Shown: one piece after another, positions 18,200 through 28,106 of the stretch
How positions within the stretch are numbered: the first letter of the stretch is position 1
How the letters are laid out: each line of letters begins with the position of its first letter
From: Streptomyces sp. WM6378
GTDB lineage: Bacteria > Actinomycetota > Actinomycetes > Streptomycetales > Streptomycetaceae
Direction: 5' to 3'
NCBI RefSeq assembly: GCF_001279695.1
Contig: NZ_LGDD01000328.1
Span: 62,001 to 126,000 of the forward strand
DNA: 64,000 nucleotides
Position numbers and translations under genes: made by a program
Notes under the pieces: model-generated
The model's database searches: none
Told to the model about the DNA's origin: nothing
What the model saw: the letters and a program-made list of their open reading frames with translations, nothing else

Positions 18200-18604
18200 T
18201 CAGGTATGAGCCGCCCCGCCGCCGAGCCCGCCGACCGCGCCGCCTTCGGCGCCGTCCCAGCGTGCCCGCCGCATGTCGAGGCGCGGCAGGTGGCCCGCGG
18301 CGGACCGGCCCGCCTCGCGCAGCGGGGTGGCCTCGTCTCGGTAGTGCGCCAGGGCCCGCAGCTCGTGGCCGGGCAGCAGCGCGCCGTCCGACCGCACCAC
18401 GCGCCACCACGGCACCGCGCCGCCGTAGAGCGCCATGACCCGGCCGACCTGGCGCGGCCCGCCCTCGCCGAGCCATTCGGCGACGTCCCCGTACGTCATC
18501 ACCCGGCCCGGCGGGATGTGCTCGGCGACCTCAAGGACCCGTTCCGCGTATGCGGGGATCTCGGGCAGCACCTCGCCCGCCCGGTCCCGCTGCTCCTCGC
18601 TCAT
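18200..18604 (-). CDS. Alkyltransferase-like (Atl) DNA damage-recognition protein
   Basis: 134 residues from ATG at 18604 (an ATG nine bases earlier is also possible). The fold matches the DNA-binding domain of O6-alkylguanine transferases (YGDVAEWLG, RQVGRVMALY), but the catalytic PCHR motif reads PWWR at 65-68, so the alkyl-accepting cysteine is replaced by tryptophan. Atl proteins bind O6-alkylguanine without repairing it and hand the lesion to nucleotide excision repair. The C-terminal 35 residues are Gly/Ala-rich and probably disordered. Location beside adnAB and near uvrD2 fits a DNA-repair neighbourhood. Confidence 0.9.
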   Translation of the reverse strand: MSEEQRDRAGEVLPEIPAYAERVLEVAEHIPPGRVMTYGDVAEWLGEGGPRQVGRVMALYGGAVPWWRVVRSDGALLPGHELRALAHYRDEATPLREAGRSAAGHLPRLDMRRARWDGAEGGAVGGLGGGAAHT

Positions 18605-18825
18605 CCGCTCCATCCTGCCGTACGCCACCGACAGCCGCCCCGGGTCGGGCCGTATCCGGTCGCAGCCCGGTCTCGGAGCGACAAAGGGGCGCAACTCACA
18701 CAGCGCACGCCCTGGCAATGCACCCTGATGCCCCCCTGGGATCTCTGGACATGCCACCATCATGCGGGCGGTGAGCGGTGATACGAGACAGAGACAAGTC
18801 GGACGAGGCAGCGAAGGAGCGGGGC

Positions 18826-21819
18826 GTGCAGCCACCCGAGGCGGCGGCGAGCAGCACCCCTGAAACGGGGCGGCAGCCCGCCGCACCCGAAGCTTCCGGG
18901 CCGACGGGCGACGGCTCGGCACCCGGCGCGGAGTCCCACCCAGGAACCCGGCCCGAAGGCTCCGCGGGCCACGCGGACGGCGAGCGCTACGAGGCCGCCG
19001 AAGACGCCGCGGACCACGAAAACCCGGAGAGCCACAAGGGCCCCGACCGCCCCGCAGGCCACGAGCGCTCCGAAGGATCCGGCGCCCGCGAGGGCTCCCC
19101 GAGCCCCGAAGGCGACCGGCGCCCCGAAGGCTCCGACGGCACGGACTCCGGCCGGTGCGACAAGGGCGGCAAGGGCGGCGGCGCCCTGTGCGACGACGCC
19201 TCGGGCTCCATCGAGCGCGTCTCCGTGGACGAGCCTCTGCTGCCCGCCCGCGTGCACCGCCCCTCGGACCTGCTCCGGCTGCTCACCGGTGTGCTCGCGA
19301 TCGCCGTCGTCCTCGCCATCGCCGCGTTCGCGCACGGCACGACGTCCGGCCTGGAAAACGACATCACCAACGGCACCACCGGCACCCCCGACGTCCTGAT
19401 CCGCCTCGCCGGGCTCGCCTCCAGCATCGCCGTCCTCGTACTGCCCGTCGCCTTCGCCATCGAGCGGCTGATCAAACGTGACGGACTGCGGATCGCGGAC
19501 GGCGTACTCGCCGCGGTGCTCGCGCACGGCGTCGCCCTCGCCACCGACCTGTGGGTCGCCAAGTCCGCCCCGGGCTCGATCACCGAGGCGCTGACCCGGA
19601 TGTCGCCCTCGGGCTCCCTCACCGACCCCGTGCACGGCTATCTCGCCCCCGTCATCGCCTATATGACGGCCGTGGGAATGGCCCGCAGACCCAGGTGGCG
19701 GGTCGCGCTGTGGGCGGTGCTGCTGCTCAACTCCTTCGCCGTACTGGTCGGCGAACAGACCACCCCGTTCTCGATCATCGTGACGATCCTGATCGGCTGG
19801 ACGGTCGCCTACGGCACGCTCTACGCGGTCGGCTCTCCCAATGTGCGGCCCACCGGGCAGACCCTGCTCGCGGGGCTCCGCCACGTCGGCTTCAACCCGG
19901 TGACCGCGCTGCGCGCCGAGGACGTACCGGACTCGATGGAGCAGGGCGAGCGCGGCCGGCGGTATCTGGTCACGCTGCAGGACGGCCCGCCGCTCGACGT
20001 CACGGTGGTCGACCGCGAGCAGCAGGCGCAGGGCTTCTTCTACCGGGTGTGGCGCCGCCTGACGCTGCGCTCCATCACCACCCGCCGATCGATCCAGTCG
20101 CTCAGACAGGCCCTGGAGCAGGAGGCGCTCCTCGCGTACGCGGCGATCGCGGCCGGGGCGAACGCGCCCAAGCTGATCGCCACCTCCGAGCTCGGCCCGG
20201 ACGCCGTGATGCTGGTGTACGAGCACACCGGCGGCCGTTCCCTGGACTCCCTGGAGGACGCGGAGCTCACCGACGACCTGCTGCGCGAGACGTGGCGGCA
20301 GGTCGAGGCGCTCCAGTCGCGGCGGATCGCGCACCGCAGGCTGGCGGGCGACGCGATCCTGGTGGATCGTTCCGGCAAGGTGATCGTGACCGATCTGCGC
20401 GGCGGCGAGATCGCGGCCGGCGACATCGTGCTCCGCATGGACGTCGCCCAGCTCCTGACCACCCTCGGCCTGCGCGTCGGCGCCGAGCGCTCGGTCGCCT
20501 CCGCCCTCGACGTGCTCGGCCCGGACGCGGTCGCCGACAGCCTCCCGCTGCTCCAGCCCATCGCGCTGAGCCGCTCCACCCGTGCGACCCTGCGCAAGCT
20601 CGGCCGCGAGCAGGCGCAACGCGAGCGCGAGGCGGTTCTGGAGGCGTCGGACGCGGCGAAGGAGGCGAAGGCCGCGGAGGCCGCCGCCGCCAAGGAGGCC
20701 GCGGCGCACCCCGAAGCGGTCCCGGTGCTTGACGACCGCAAGGCCGTCAAGGCCGAGAAGAAGGCCGAGAAGCTGGCCATCGACGAGGCCCTGGACGAGG
20801 CGAAAGAGGACGATCTGCTCACCCAGATCCGCCACCAGGTGCTGCTGATCCGCCCGCAGGCCCCGGTCGAGCCGGTACGCCTCGAACGCATCAAGGTGAA
20901 GACCTTGATCAGTTTCGTGGCGGGGGCCTTCGCCGCGTACTTCCTCCTGGTGCAGCTCACCAACATCAAGTTCGGCGACCTGATCGCGAACGCACAGTGG
21001 GGCTGGGTCGCGGCGGCCGTGCTGTTCTCGGCGCTGTCCTACCCGGCCGCGGCGGCCAGCCTGCTCGGCTTCGTGCCGGAGCGGGTGCCGTTCTGGCGGG
21101 CCGTGATCGCCCAGGTGGCGGGCTCGTTCGTGAAGCTGGTGGCGCCGGCGGCGGTCGGCGGTGTCGCCCTCAACACGCGGTTCCTCCAGCGCGCGGGGGT
21201 ACGCCCGGGGCTCGCGGTGGCGAGCGTCGGCGCGTCGCAGCTGTTCGGGCTCGCCTCGCACATCTCGCTGTTGCTGATCTTCGGCTACGTGACCGGCACC
21301 GAGCAGACCTCGGAACTCTCGCCGTCCCGCACGGTGATCGCGGGTCTGCTCACGGCGGCCGTCCTGATCCTGGTGGTCACCGCGGTCCCGTTCCTGCGGA
21401 AGTTCGTGGTCAGCCGGGTCCGCTCGCTGTTCGCCGGGGTGGTGCCGCGCATGCTGGACGTGCTCCAGCGGCCGCAGAAGCTGATCACCGGGATCGGCGG
21501 CATGCTGCTCCTGACCGGCGTGTTCGTGATGTGCCTGGACGCGTCGATCCGTGCCTTCGGTACGGGCAGCGAGCACACGCTGAGCTACGCGAGCGTGGCG
21601 GTGGTCTTCCTGACCGCCAACGCGCTGGGCTCCGCGGCGCCGACGCCGGGCGGTGTGGGTGCGGTCGAGTTGGCCCTGTCAACGGCGTTGACAATCGCCG
21701 GCATGACGGCGGAGACGGCCACCTCTGCGGTGCTGCTGTACCGCCTCCTCACCTTCTGGCTCCCTGTCCTGCCGGGCTGGCTGTGCTTCAACTACCTCAC
21801 GCGCAAGGGGCAGTTGTAG
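18826..21819 (+). CDS. Large membrane protein: kinase-like module fused to LPG-synthase/flippase-type TM domain
   Basis: 997 residues; GTG at 18826 chosen because AAGGAG lies seven bases upstream, though an in-frame GTG at 18778 exists. Order of parts: about 130 residues of disordered Glu/Gly/Ser/Pro-rich sequence, six or seven transmembrane helices, a soluble region with degenerate kinase-fold traits (AHRRLAGDAILVDRSGK, VIVTDLRGG), an Ala/Lys/Glu coiled-coil-like stretch, and a C-terminal multi-helix domain resembling the lysylphosphatidylglycerol synthase/YbhN flippase family (VKLVAPAAVGGVALNTR, APTPGGVGAVE). A role in lipid or polyprenyl-linked substrate translocation is plausible but unproven. 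It stands alone on the forward strand. Confidence 0.75.
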   Translation: MQPPEAAASSTPETGRQPAAPEASGPTGDGSAPGAESHPGTRPEGSAGHADGERYEAAEDAADHENPESHKGPDRPAGHERSEGSGAREGSPSPEGDRRPEGSDGTDSGRCDKGGKGGGALCDDASGSIERVSVDEPLLPARVHRPSDLLRLLTGVLAIAVVLAIAAFAHGTTSGLENDITNGTTGTPDVLIRLAGLASSIAVLVLPVAFAIERLIKRDGLRIADGVLAAVLAHGVALATDLWVAKSAPGSITEALTRMSPSGSLTDPVHGYLAPVIAYMTAVGMARRPRWRVALWAVLLLNSFAVLVGEQTTPFSIIVTILIGWTVAYGTLYAVGSPNVRPTGQTLLAGLRHVGFNPVTALRAEDVPDSMEQGERGRRYLVTLQDGPPLDVTVVDREQQAQGFFYRVWRRLTLRSITTRRSIQSLRQALEQEALLAYAAIAAGANAPKLIATSELGPDAVMLVYEHTGGRSLDSLEDAELTDDLLRETWRQVEALQSRRIAHRRLAGDAILVDRSGKVIVTDLRGGEIAAGDIVLRMDVAQLLTTLGLRVGAERSVASALDVLGPDAVADSLPLLQPIALSRSTRATLRKLGREQAQREREAVLEASDAAKEAKAAEAAAAKEAAAHPEAVPVLDDRKAVKAEKKAEKLAIDEALDEAKEDDLLTQIRHQVLLIRPQAPVEPVRLERIKVKTLISFVAGAFAAYFLLVQLTNIKFGDLIANAQWGWVAAAVLFSALSYPAAAASLLGFVPERVPFWRAVIAQVAGSFVKLVAPAAVGGVALNTRFLQRAGVRPGLAVASVGASQLFGLASHISLLLIFGYVTGTEQTSELSPSRTVIAGLLTAAVLILVVTAVPFLRKFVVSRVRSLFAGVVPRMLDVLQRPQKLITGIGGMLLLTGVFVMCLDASIRAFGTGSEHTLSYASVAVVFLTANALGSAAPTPGGVGAVELALSTALTIAGMTAETATSAVLLYRLLTFWLPVLPGWLCFNYLTRKGQL

Positions 21820-21853
21820 GGGGCTGCGCTTCGACTTCCGGTAGTCGGTGGCT

Positions 21854-21877
21854 GATCGCGCAGTTCCCCGCGCCCCT
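21854..21877 (+). repeat. Dispersed Streptomyces intergenic repeat, copy 1
   Basis: Contains GCGCAGTTCCCCGCGCCCCT; identical core also at 31637, 38863 and 59490, all in the same orientation. This copy lies between the convergent flippase-like and ywiC-like genes. Confidence 0.85.
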
Positions 21878-21894
21878 AGCAGGATGCGGAACGC

Positions 21895-22629
21895 TCAGAA
21901 CGCGGCCAGCACCGTCCCCAGCAGCGCCAGCGAGCACAGGATCTCCAGCGCTCCCACCACCCCCACCTTCAGGCCCCGGCCGGGCAGTACCGCCGCTCGT
22001 AGCAAGTAGACGGCGAACGGGGCTGCCAGCCACGGGGTCAGCAGCGCCGTCGGCACCACCGCCACCCCGTGGTACCCCACCGAACCCCCGTAATACGCCC
22101 GCGAGTCCCGCTCCCTGATCATCGTCTTCACGTACGGGACCGTCCCCGCGAAGTACAAGAGACAGGCCAGCATCGGGGCCAGGCCGGCGCTCCACGACCC
22201 GCCCCCCAGCCGCAGCGTCACGAGCAGCATGCCGCACGCCGGGATCACCGCTGCGAGGCCGTTCCACAGCGCCCGCTCCCGATTGGCGTACGCGTAAAGG
22301 AAGTTGACCAGGACGAACGGTGCCGCGCACGCCGCGGCGATGAGCAGCCACGGGTGCGGCACGGCCGGCGGAAGGCCGAACAGCGCGGCCCCCGCACCGA
22401 AGCACACCGCCGGGCGGACATGGCGGCGCGGGGCCTTCGGGTTGCGGGAGAGCCGGTTCAGGCGCAGCCACTGCTGGGCGTGGTACGCCGCGAGGTAGCC
22501 GAGGAGCCAGGCCGCGAGCAGCGGCAGATGCGCCCAGCGCGGGTGGCCCAGGAACGTACCGGCGAGGAACGGGACGGCGAGCATCGCCCATGCCCCGTGC
22601 TGGTTCGGCAGCCAGCGGTTCCGGCTCAC
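21895..22629 (-). CDS. YwiC-like integral membrane protein
   Basis: 244 residues from a GTG at 22629 preceded by GAGAGGTGG. The N-terminus RWLPNQHGAWAML is the hallmark of the YwiC-like family, followed by about seven transmembrane helices. In Bacillus ywiC sits near the nitrate-respiration genes, and here it is divergent to narG across 286 bases. A link to anaerobic nitrate metabolism is therefore likely, but its biochemical role is not known. Confidence 0.85.
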   Translation of the reverse strand: MSRNRWLPNQHGAWAMLAVPFLAGTFLGHPRWAHLPLLAAWLLGYLAAYHAQQWLRLNRLSRNPKAPRRHVRPAVCFGAGAALFGLPPAVPHPWLLIAAACAAPFVLVNFLYAYANRERALWNGLAAVIPACGMLLVTLRLGGGSWSAGLAPMLACLLYFAGTVPYVKTMIRERDSRAYYGGSVGYHGVAVVPTALLTPWLAAPFAVYLLRAAVLPGRGLKVGVVGALEILCSLALLGTVLAAF

Positions 22630-22674
22630 TGCGGCCCACCTCTCCGATGCCGTGAAGCTTCCCTGGCGCCTACT

Positions 22675-22699
22675 CGAAATATGCGAAATACCCGAAAGT
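22675..22699. promoter_or_regulatory. Three 9-bp-spaced direct repeats between ywiC-like gene and narG
   Basis: CGAAATA at 22675-22681, CGAAATA at 22684-22690 and CGAAAGT at 22693-22699 occur with exact 9-base periodicity. Such phased repeats suggest an operator for a response regulator or similar protein; the factor is unknown. Confidence 0.4.
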
Positions 22700-22915
22700 A
22701 CTAGACGGCATACGAACGCGGCGCCTTTCCAGTTTCTCAGCCCACCCCCGGGACATTTGCGGAATTTGGTCACCGCCCACCGGGACCAAAGTCCCCGGGT
22801 TCCAAGAAATGGCGGGCGTAAGGTCGTTGATGGCCGTCCGGAGGCGTCCGCATTTCCCGACACCTCGTCCGGAAAGGCCCGCTCACATTCTTTTTCCGGG
22901 CCACAGGAGTTTCCG

Positions 22916-25900
22916 TTGCAAGAGAAGGCGCGACAGAAGGCGCAGCACCCTCGCGGCGTTGCCGACGCACTCGTGCGGGCGGGCAGCTTCTTCACCCGCG
23001 CCGAGGTCTCCGACGATCTGCGCACCGTGCACCGCACCGGCGGCCGGCAGGCCGAGTCCTTCTACCGGGACCGCTGGAGCCACGACAAGGTCGTGTACTC
23101 GACGCACGGCGTGAACTGCACCGGCTCGTGCCGCTGGAAGGTGTACGTCAAGGACGGGATCATCACCTGGGAGACCCAGGCGACCGACTACCCCTCCGTC
23201 GGCCCCGACCGCCCCGAGTACGAGCCCCGCGGCTGCCCCCGCGGCGCCTCCTTCTCCTGGTACAGCTACTCGCCGACCCGGGTCCGCCACCCGCACGTAC
23301 GCGGCGAGCTCCTCAAGATGTACCGGGAGGCCAAGGCGCGCCTGGGCGATCCGGTGCTCGCCTGGGCCGACATCCAGAGCGACCCCGAGCGGCGCCGCAC
23401 GTACCAGAAGGCGCGCGGCAAGGGCGGTCTGGTGCGGGCGAGTTGGGAGGAGGCCGTCGAGATCGTCGCGGCCGCCCACGTCCACACCATCAAGGAGCAC
23501 GGCCCCGACCGGGTCGCCGGGTTCTCCCCCATCCCCGCGATGTCGATGGCCTCGCACGCGGCCGGCGCCCGCTTCCACTCCCTCATCGGCGCGCCGATGC
23601 TCTCCTTCTACGACTGGTACGCCGACCTGCCGGTCGCATCCCCACAGGTCTTCGGCGACCAGACCGACGTACCGGAGTCCGGCGACTGGTGGGACGCGGC
23701 CTATTTGATGATGTGGGGCTCCAACGTCCCCGTCACGCGCACCCCCGACGCACACTGGATGACCGAGGCGCGGTACCGCGGGCAGAAGGTCGTCACCGTT
23801 TCCCCGGATTTCGCGGACAACACCAAGTTCGCCGACGAATGGATGCATCCGCACCCGGGCACGGACGGCGCCCTCGCCCTCGCCATGGGCCATGTCATCC
23901 TCAAGGAATTCTTCGTAGAACGCGAGACTCCTTTCTTTGTCGACTACGTCCGCACGTACACCGACCTGCCCTTCCTCGTCTCCCTCAAGGAAACCGAGGA
24001 CGGGCTCGTGCCGCACAAGTTCGTCACCGCGGCCGACCTCGGCGAGGACACCGAGAACGCCCGGTGGAAGACCGTCCTCATCGACGACGCCACCGGTGAA
24101 CCCACCGTCCCGGGCGGGACGTTGGGCCACCGCTGGGGCACGACGCCCGAGTGGAACCTGGACCTGGGCGACACCGTGCCCCGGCTCAGCATGCTCGGCT
24201 CGGGCGAGAGCGCCGAGGTCGTGCTGCCCCGCTTCGAGGAGACCTCCGAGAACGCGGAGGGCGTCGTACGCCGTGGCGTTCCGGTCCGCCGCGTCGGCGG
24301 GCGCCGCGTCACCACCGTGTACGACCTGATGCTCGCCCAGTACGGAGTCGGCCGCGAGGGCCTGCCCGGGGCGTGGCCGACGTCGTACGAGGATGCTCGG
24401 ACGCCGGGCACGCCCGGCTGGCAGGAGACGCTCACGTCCGTACCGGCGGCCCAAGTGACGCGGGTGGCACGGGAGTTCGCGGAGACGGCCGAGAAGTCCA
24501 AGGGCCGTTGCATGATCCTGATGGGCGCCGGCACCAACCACTGGTTCCACTCCGAGACCATCTACCGGGCCTTCCTCGCGCTGCTCACCCTGACCGGCTG
24601 CCAGGGCCGTAACGGCGGCGGCTGGGGGCACTACGTCGGGCAGGAGAAGTGCCGCCCGGTCACCGGCTGGGCGACACTCGCGAGCGCGTCCGACTGGACC
24701 CGGCCGCCCCGGCACATGATCGGCGCGGGCTGGTTCTACCTGCACACCGACCAGTGGCGCTACGACACGCTGCCCACCGAGGCGCTGGCCTCGCCGCTCG
24801 GCGACGGCCGCTTCGAGGGCATGACCGGCGCCGACTGCCTGGCCGCCTCGGCCCGCATGGGCTGGATGCCGTCGTACCCGACCTTCGACCGCAACCCGCT
24901 GGAGCTCGGCGAGGCCGAGGACCCCGTCCAGCACGTGGTCGACGAGCTCAAGGCGGGGCGGCTCGGCTTCGCGGGCGAGGACCCGGACGCGCCGCGGAAC
25001 TGGCCGCGCGTACTGAACGTATGGCGCGCCAACCTGCTCGGATCGTCCTCCAAGGGCAACGAGTACTTCCTCAAGCACCTGCTCGGCACGCACTCCAACC
25101 TGCCCGAGGACGGCCCGCGTTGTGCGCCGCGCGATGTGGCCTGGCACCAGGAGGACGTCGAGGGCAAGCTCGACCTGCTGCTCGCGATGGACTTCCGCAT
25201 GACGTCGACGACACTGCTCAGCGATGTCGTGCTGCCCGCCGCCACCTGGTACGAGAAGCACGACCTGTCCTCGACCGACATGCACCGGTTCCTGCACGCC
25301 TTCACCCCGGCCGTCGATCCGCCGTGGCAGGCCCGCTCCGACTACGACGCCTTCCGCGCGATGGCCGAGCGGTTCGGCGAACTGGCCAAGGAGCACCTCG
25401 GGGTGCGCAGGGACGTGGTGGCGACCGCGCTCCAGCACGACACCCCGGGCGGCGAGATGGCCCAGCCCGGCGGGGTCGCGCTCGACTGGTCGAAGGGCGA
25501 GTGCGAGCCCGTGCCGGGACGCACCATGTACAACCTGACCGTCGTCGAGCGGGACTACGGCGCCGTCGGCGAGAAGTTCGCGGCGCTCGGCCCGCTGGTG
25601 GACAGGCTCGGCGTCACCACGAAGGCGATCACCTTCGACGCCGCCGAGGAAATCACGTATCTGGGTGAGAAGAACGGTCTCGTACGAGGAGGAGTGGCCA
25701 AGGGGCGGCCTCGTCTCGACACCGCCCAGCGCGCCTGCGAGGCGATCCTCGCGCTGTCCGGCACCTCCAACGGGCGCCTGGCCACCCAGGGTTTCGAGAC
25801 CCTGGAGAAGAAGACCGGGCAGCGCATGGCCCACCTCGCCGCCGAGGCCGAGGGCAAGCGCATCACGTTCGCGGACACCCAGGCCCGGCCCGTACCGGTG

Positions 25901-26584
25901 ATCACCTCGCCGGAGTGGTCGGGCAGCGAGTCCGGCGGGCGGCGCTACACCGCCTTCACCGTCAACACCGAGCACCTCAAGCCCTGGCACACCCTCACAG
26001 GGCGCCAGCACTTCTTCCTGGACCACGACTGGATCCACGAGGTCGGCGAGGCGCTGCCCGTGTACAAGCCTCCGCTCGACATGCACCGCCTGTACGGGGA
26101 GCCCGAGCTCGGCTCCACCGACGGCAAGCAGGTCGCGGTCCGCTATCTCACCCCGCACAACAAGTGGGCGATCCACAGCCAGTACCAGGACAACCTGTAC
26201 ATGATGACGCTGGGCCGGGGCGGCCAGACCATCTGGATGTCCCCGCAGGACGCCGAGTCGATCGGTGTGCGGGACAACGACTGGATCGAGGCGGTCAACC
26301 GCAACGGCGTGGTCACCGCCCGCGCGATCGTCTCGCACAAGATGCCCGCCGGCACGGTCTACATGAACCACGCGCAGGAACGCACGGTCGGCGTGCCCAG
26401 GACCGAGAAGACCGGGAAGCGCGGCGGCATCCACAACTCGCTGACCCGGATCATGCTCAAGCCCACCCATCTGGTGGGCGGCTACGCCCAGTTGACCTGG
26501 GCGTTCAACTACCTCGGCCCGACCGGCAACCAGCGCGACGAAGTCGCCGTCATCCGCCGCCGCGACCAGAAGGTGGAGTACTGA
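22916..26584 (+). CDS. narG: Respiratory nitrate reductase alpha subunit NarG
   Basis: 1222 residues from a rare TTG at 22916, chosen because AGGAG precedes it by seven bases and the length then fits NarG. The FS0 cluster motif is intact: H64, C68, C72 and C107 (HGVNCTGSC and RGCPRG). Long stretches match the molybdopterin guanine dinucleotide-binding catalytic subunit, including the YDWYADLPVASPQ region expected to carry the Mo-ligating aspartate. It reduces nitrate to nitrite on the cytoplasmic face of the membrane complex. First gene of narGHJI; no nitrate transporter gene (narK) is present in the window. Confidence 0.97.
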   Translation: MQEKARQKAQHPRGVADALVRAGSFFTRAEVSDDLRTVHRTGGRQAESFYRDRWSHDKVVYSTHGVNCTGSCRWKVYVKDGIITWETQATDYPSVGPDRPEYEPRGCPRGASFSWYSYSPTRVRHPHVRGELLKMYREAKARLGDPVLAWADIQSDPERRRTYQKARGKGGLVRASWEEAVEIVAAAHVHTIKEHGPDRVAGFSPIPAMSMASHAAGARFHSLIGAPMLSFYDWYADLPVASPQVFGDQTDVPESGDWWDAAYLMMWGSNVPVTRTPDAHWMTEARYRGQKVVTVSPDFADNTKFADEWMHPHPGTDGALALAMGHVILKEFFVERETPFFVDYVRTYTDLPFLVSLKETEDGLVPHKFVTAADLGEDTENARWKTVLIDDATGEPTVPGGTLGHRWGTTPEWNLDLGDTVPRLSMLGSGESAEVVLPRFEETSENAEGVVRRGVPVRRVGGRRVTTVYDLMLAQYGVGREGLPGAWPTSYEDARTPGTPGWQETLTSVPAAQVTRVAREFAETAEKSKGRCMILMGAGTNHWFHSETIYRAFLALLTLTGCQGRNGGGWGHYVGQEKCRPVTGWATLASASDWTRPPRHMIGAGWFYLHTDQWRYDTLPTEALASPLGDGRFEGMTGADCLAASARMGWMPSYPTFDRNPLELGEAEDPVQHVVDELKAGRLGFAGEDPDAPRNWPRVLNVWRANLLGSSSKGNEYFLKHLLGTHSNLPEDGPRCAPRDVAWHQEDVEGKLDLLLAMDFRMTSTTLLSDVVLPAATWYEKHDLSSTDMHRFLHAFTPAVDPPWQARSDYDAFRAMAERFGELAKEHLGVRRDVVATALQHDTPGGEMAQPGGVALDWSKGECEPVPGRTMYNLTVVERDYGAVGEKFAALGPLVDRLGVTTKAITFDAAEEITYLGEKNGLVRGGVAKGRPRLDTAQRACEAILALSGTSNGRLATQGFETLEKKTGQRMAHLAAEAEGKRITFADTQARPVPVITSPEWSGSESGGRRYTAFTVNTEHLKPWHTLTGRQHFFLDHDWIHEVGEALPVYKPPLDMHRLYGEPELGSTDGKQVAVRYLTPHNKWAIHSQYQDNLYMMTLGRGGQTIWMSPQDAESIGVRDNDWIEAVNRNGVVTARAIVSHKMPAGTVYMNHAQERTVGVPRTEKTGKRGGIHNSLTRIMLKPTHLVGGYAQLTWAFNYLGPTGNQRDEVAVIRRRDQKVEY

Positions 26585-26585
26585 C

Positions 26586-28106
26586 ATGCGCGTCATGGCC
26601 CAAGTCGCCATGGTCATGAACCTCGACAAGTGCATCGGCTGCCACACCTGCTCGGTCACCTGCAAGCAGGCGTGGACCAACCGGCAGGGCACCGAGTACG
26701 TCTGGTTCAACAACGTCGAGACCCTCCCCGGCCAGGGCTACCCGCGCCGCTGGGAGGACCAGGAGAAGTGGAGGGGCGGCTGGGAGCGCACCCGGTCCGG
26801 CAAGCTGCGCCTGCGGGCGGGCGGCCGCCTCAAGCGCCTCGGCCGGGTCTTCGCCAACCCCGAACTCCCCGAGATCGACGACTACTACCAGCCCTGGACC
26901 TACGAGTACAAGAACCTGATCGACGCCCCCGCGGGCGACGACCTGCCCGTCGCGCGGCCCGTGTCCAGCCTCACCGGCGAGCCCGTCGACAAGATCGAGT
27001 GGGGCCCGAACTGGGACGACAACCTGGGCGGCGCGCCCCAGAACGCCCCGCTCGACCCCATCGTCGAGAAGATCCGCGACGAGGTCGGCGAGAAGATCCG
27101 CTTCGAGTTCGAGCAGAGCTTCATGTTCTACCTGCCGCGCGTCTGCGAGCACTGCCTCAACCCCGCGTGCGTCTCGTCGTGCCCGTCGGGGGCGATGTAC
27201 AAGCGCGAAGAGGACGGCATCGTCCTGGTCGACCAGGACGACTGCCGCGGCTGGCGGATGTGTGTGACGGGCTGCCCGTACAAGAAGGTCTACTTCAACC
27301 ACTCCACCGGCAAGGCCGAGAAGTGCACGTTCTGCTTCCCGCGCATCGAGGTGGGTCTGCCGACCGTCTGCTCGGAGACCTGCGTCGGCCGCATGCGCTA
27401 CCTCGGCGTCATGCTGTACGACGCCGACAAGGTGGCCGACGCGGCGGCCGTCGAGGACGAACACGACCTGTATCCAAGCCAGTTGGAGTGCTTCCTCGAC
27501 CCGGACGACCCGGCCGTGGTCGCGGCCGCGAAGGCCTCGGGCCTCACCCACGAGTGGATCGAGGCGGCCCGCCGCTCCCCCGTGTACGACCTGATCGCCA
27601 CCTACCAGGTCGCCCTTCCGCTGCATCCGGAGTACCGCACGATGCCGATGGTCTGGTACGTGCCGCCGCTGTCGCCGGTCGTCGAGGCGGTCGCCGCGAG
27701 CGGCCGCGACGGCGAGGACGCCGGGAACCTGTTCGGCGCGATCGACGCCCTGAGGATCCCGGTGGAGTACCTGGCCGAGCTGCTCACGGCGGGCGACACC
27801 TACCCCGTGGCGGCGGTCCTGCGCCGGATGGCCGCGATGCGCTCGTACATGCGGCGCGTCAACCTCGGCGAGCCCCGTGACGAGTCCATCGCCGGGGCCG
27901 TGGGGCTCACCGGCACCGAGATGGAGGACCTGTTCCGGCTGCTCGCGATCGCCAAGTACGAGGACCGCTACGTCGTGCCGAGCGCGGCCCGCGCCGACGC
28001 CGACGCCCTCGCCGGAGCCCACCCGCTCGACGACGCGTGCCCCGTCGGCGAAGTGGCCCAGAGCCGTGTCCTGTTGAACCTCTCCCCCACCCGGAGGAGC
28101 GCATGA
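26586..28106 (+). CDS. narH: Nitrate reductase beta subunit NarH
   Basis: 506 residues, starting one base after the narG stop. Four cysteine groups carry the Fe-S relay: C16-C19-C22-C26 near the N-terminus, CEHCLNPACVSSC, CRGWRMCVTGC, and CTFC with CSETC. The Trp in CRGW replaces one cysteine, the known mark of the [3Fe-4S] centre in NarH. It passes electrons from NarI haem to NarG. Its stop overlaps the narJ start (ATGA), so the operon is tightly coupled. Confidence 0.97.
   Translation: MRVMAQVAMVMNLDKCIGCHTCSVTCKQAWTNRQGTEYVWFNNVETLPGQGYPRRWEDQEKWRGGWERTRSGKLRLRAGGRLKRLGRVFANPELPEIDDYYQPWTYEYKNLIDAPAGDDLPVARPVSSLTGEPVDKIEWGPNWDDNLGGAPQNAPLDPIVEKIRDEVGEKIRFEFEQSFMFYLPRVCEHCLNPACVSSCPSGAMYKREEDGIVLVDQDDCRGWRMCVTGCPYKKVYFNHSTGKAEKCTFCFPRIEVGLPTVCSETCVGRMRYLGVMLYDADKVADAAAVEDEHDLYPSQLECFLDPDDPAVVAAAKASGLTHEWIEAARRSPVYDLIATYQVALPLHPEYRTMPMVWYVPPLSPVVEAVAASGRDGEDAGNLFGAIDALRIPVEYLAELLTAGDTYPVAAVLRRMAAMRSYMRRVNLGEPRDESIAGAVGLTGTEMEDLFRLLAIAKYEDRYVVPSAARADADALAGAHPLDDACPVGEVAQSRVLLNLSPTRRSA

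Noticed and set aside
18760..21576. Long reverse-strand frame of 938 codons
   Set aside because: Shadow of the flippase-like gene; composition is His/Arg/Asp/Gln-rich without domains, an effect of high GC.
22883..26713. Long reverse-strand frame of 1276 codons opposite narG
   Set aside because: Antisense shadow of narG; no recognisable protein features.
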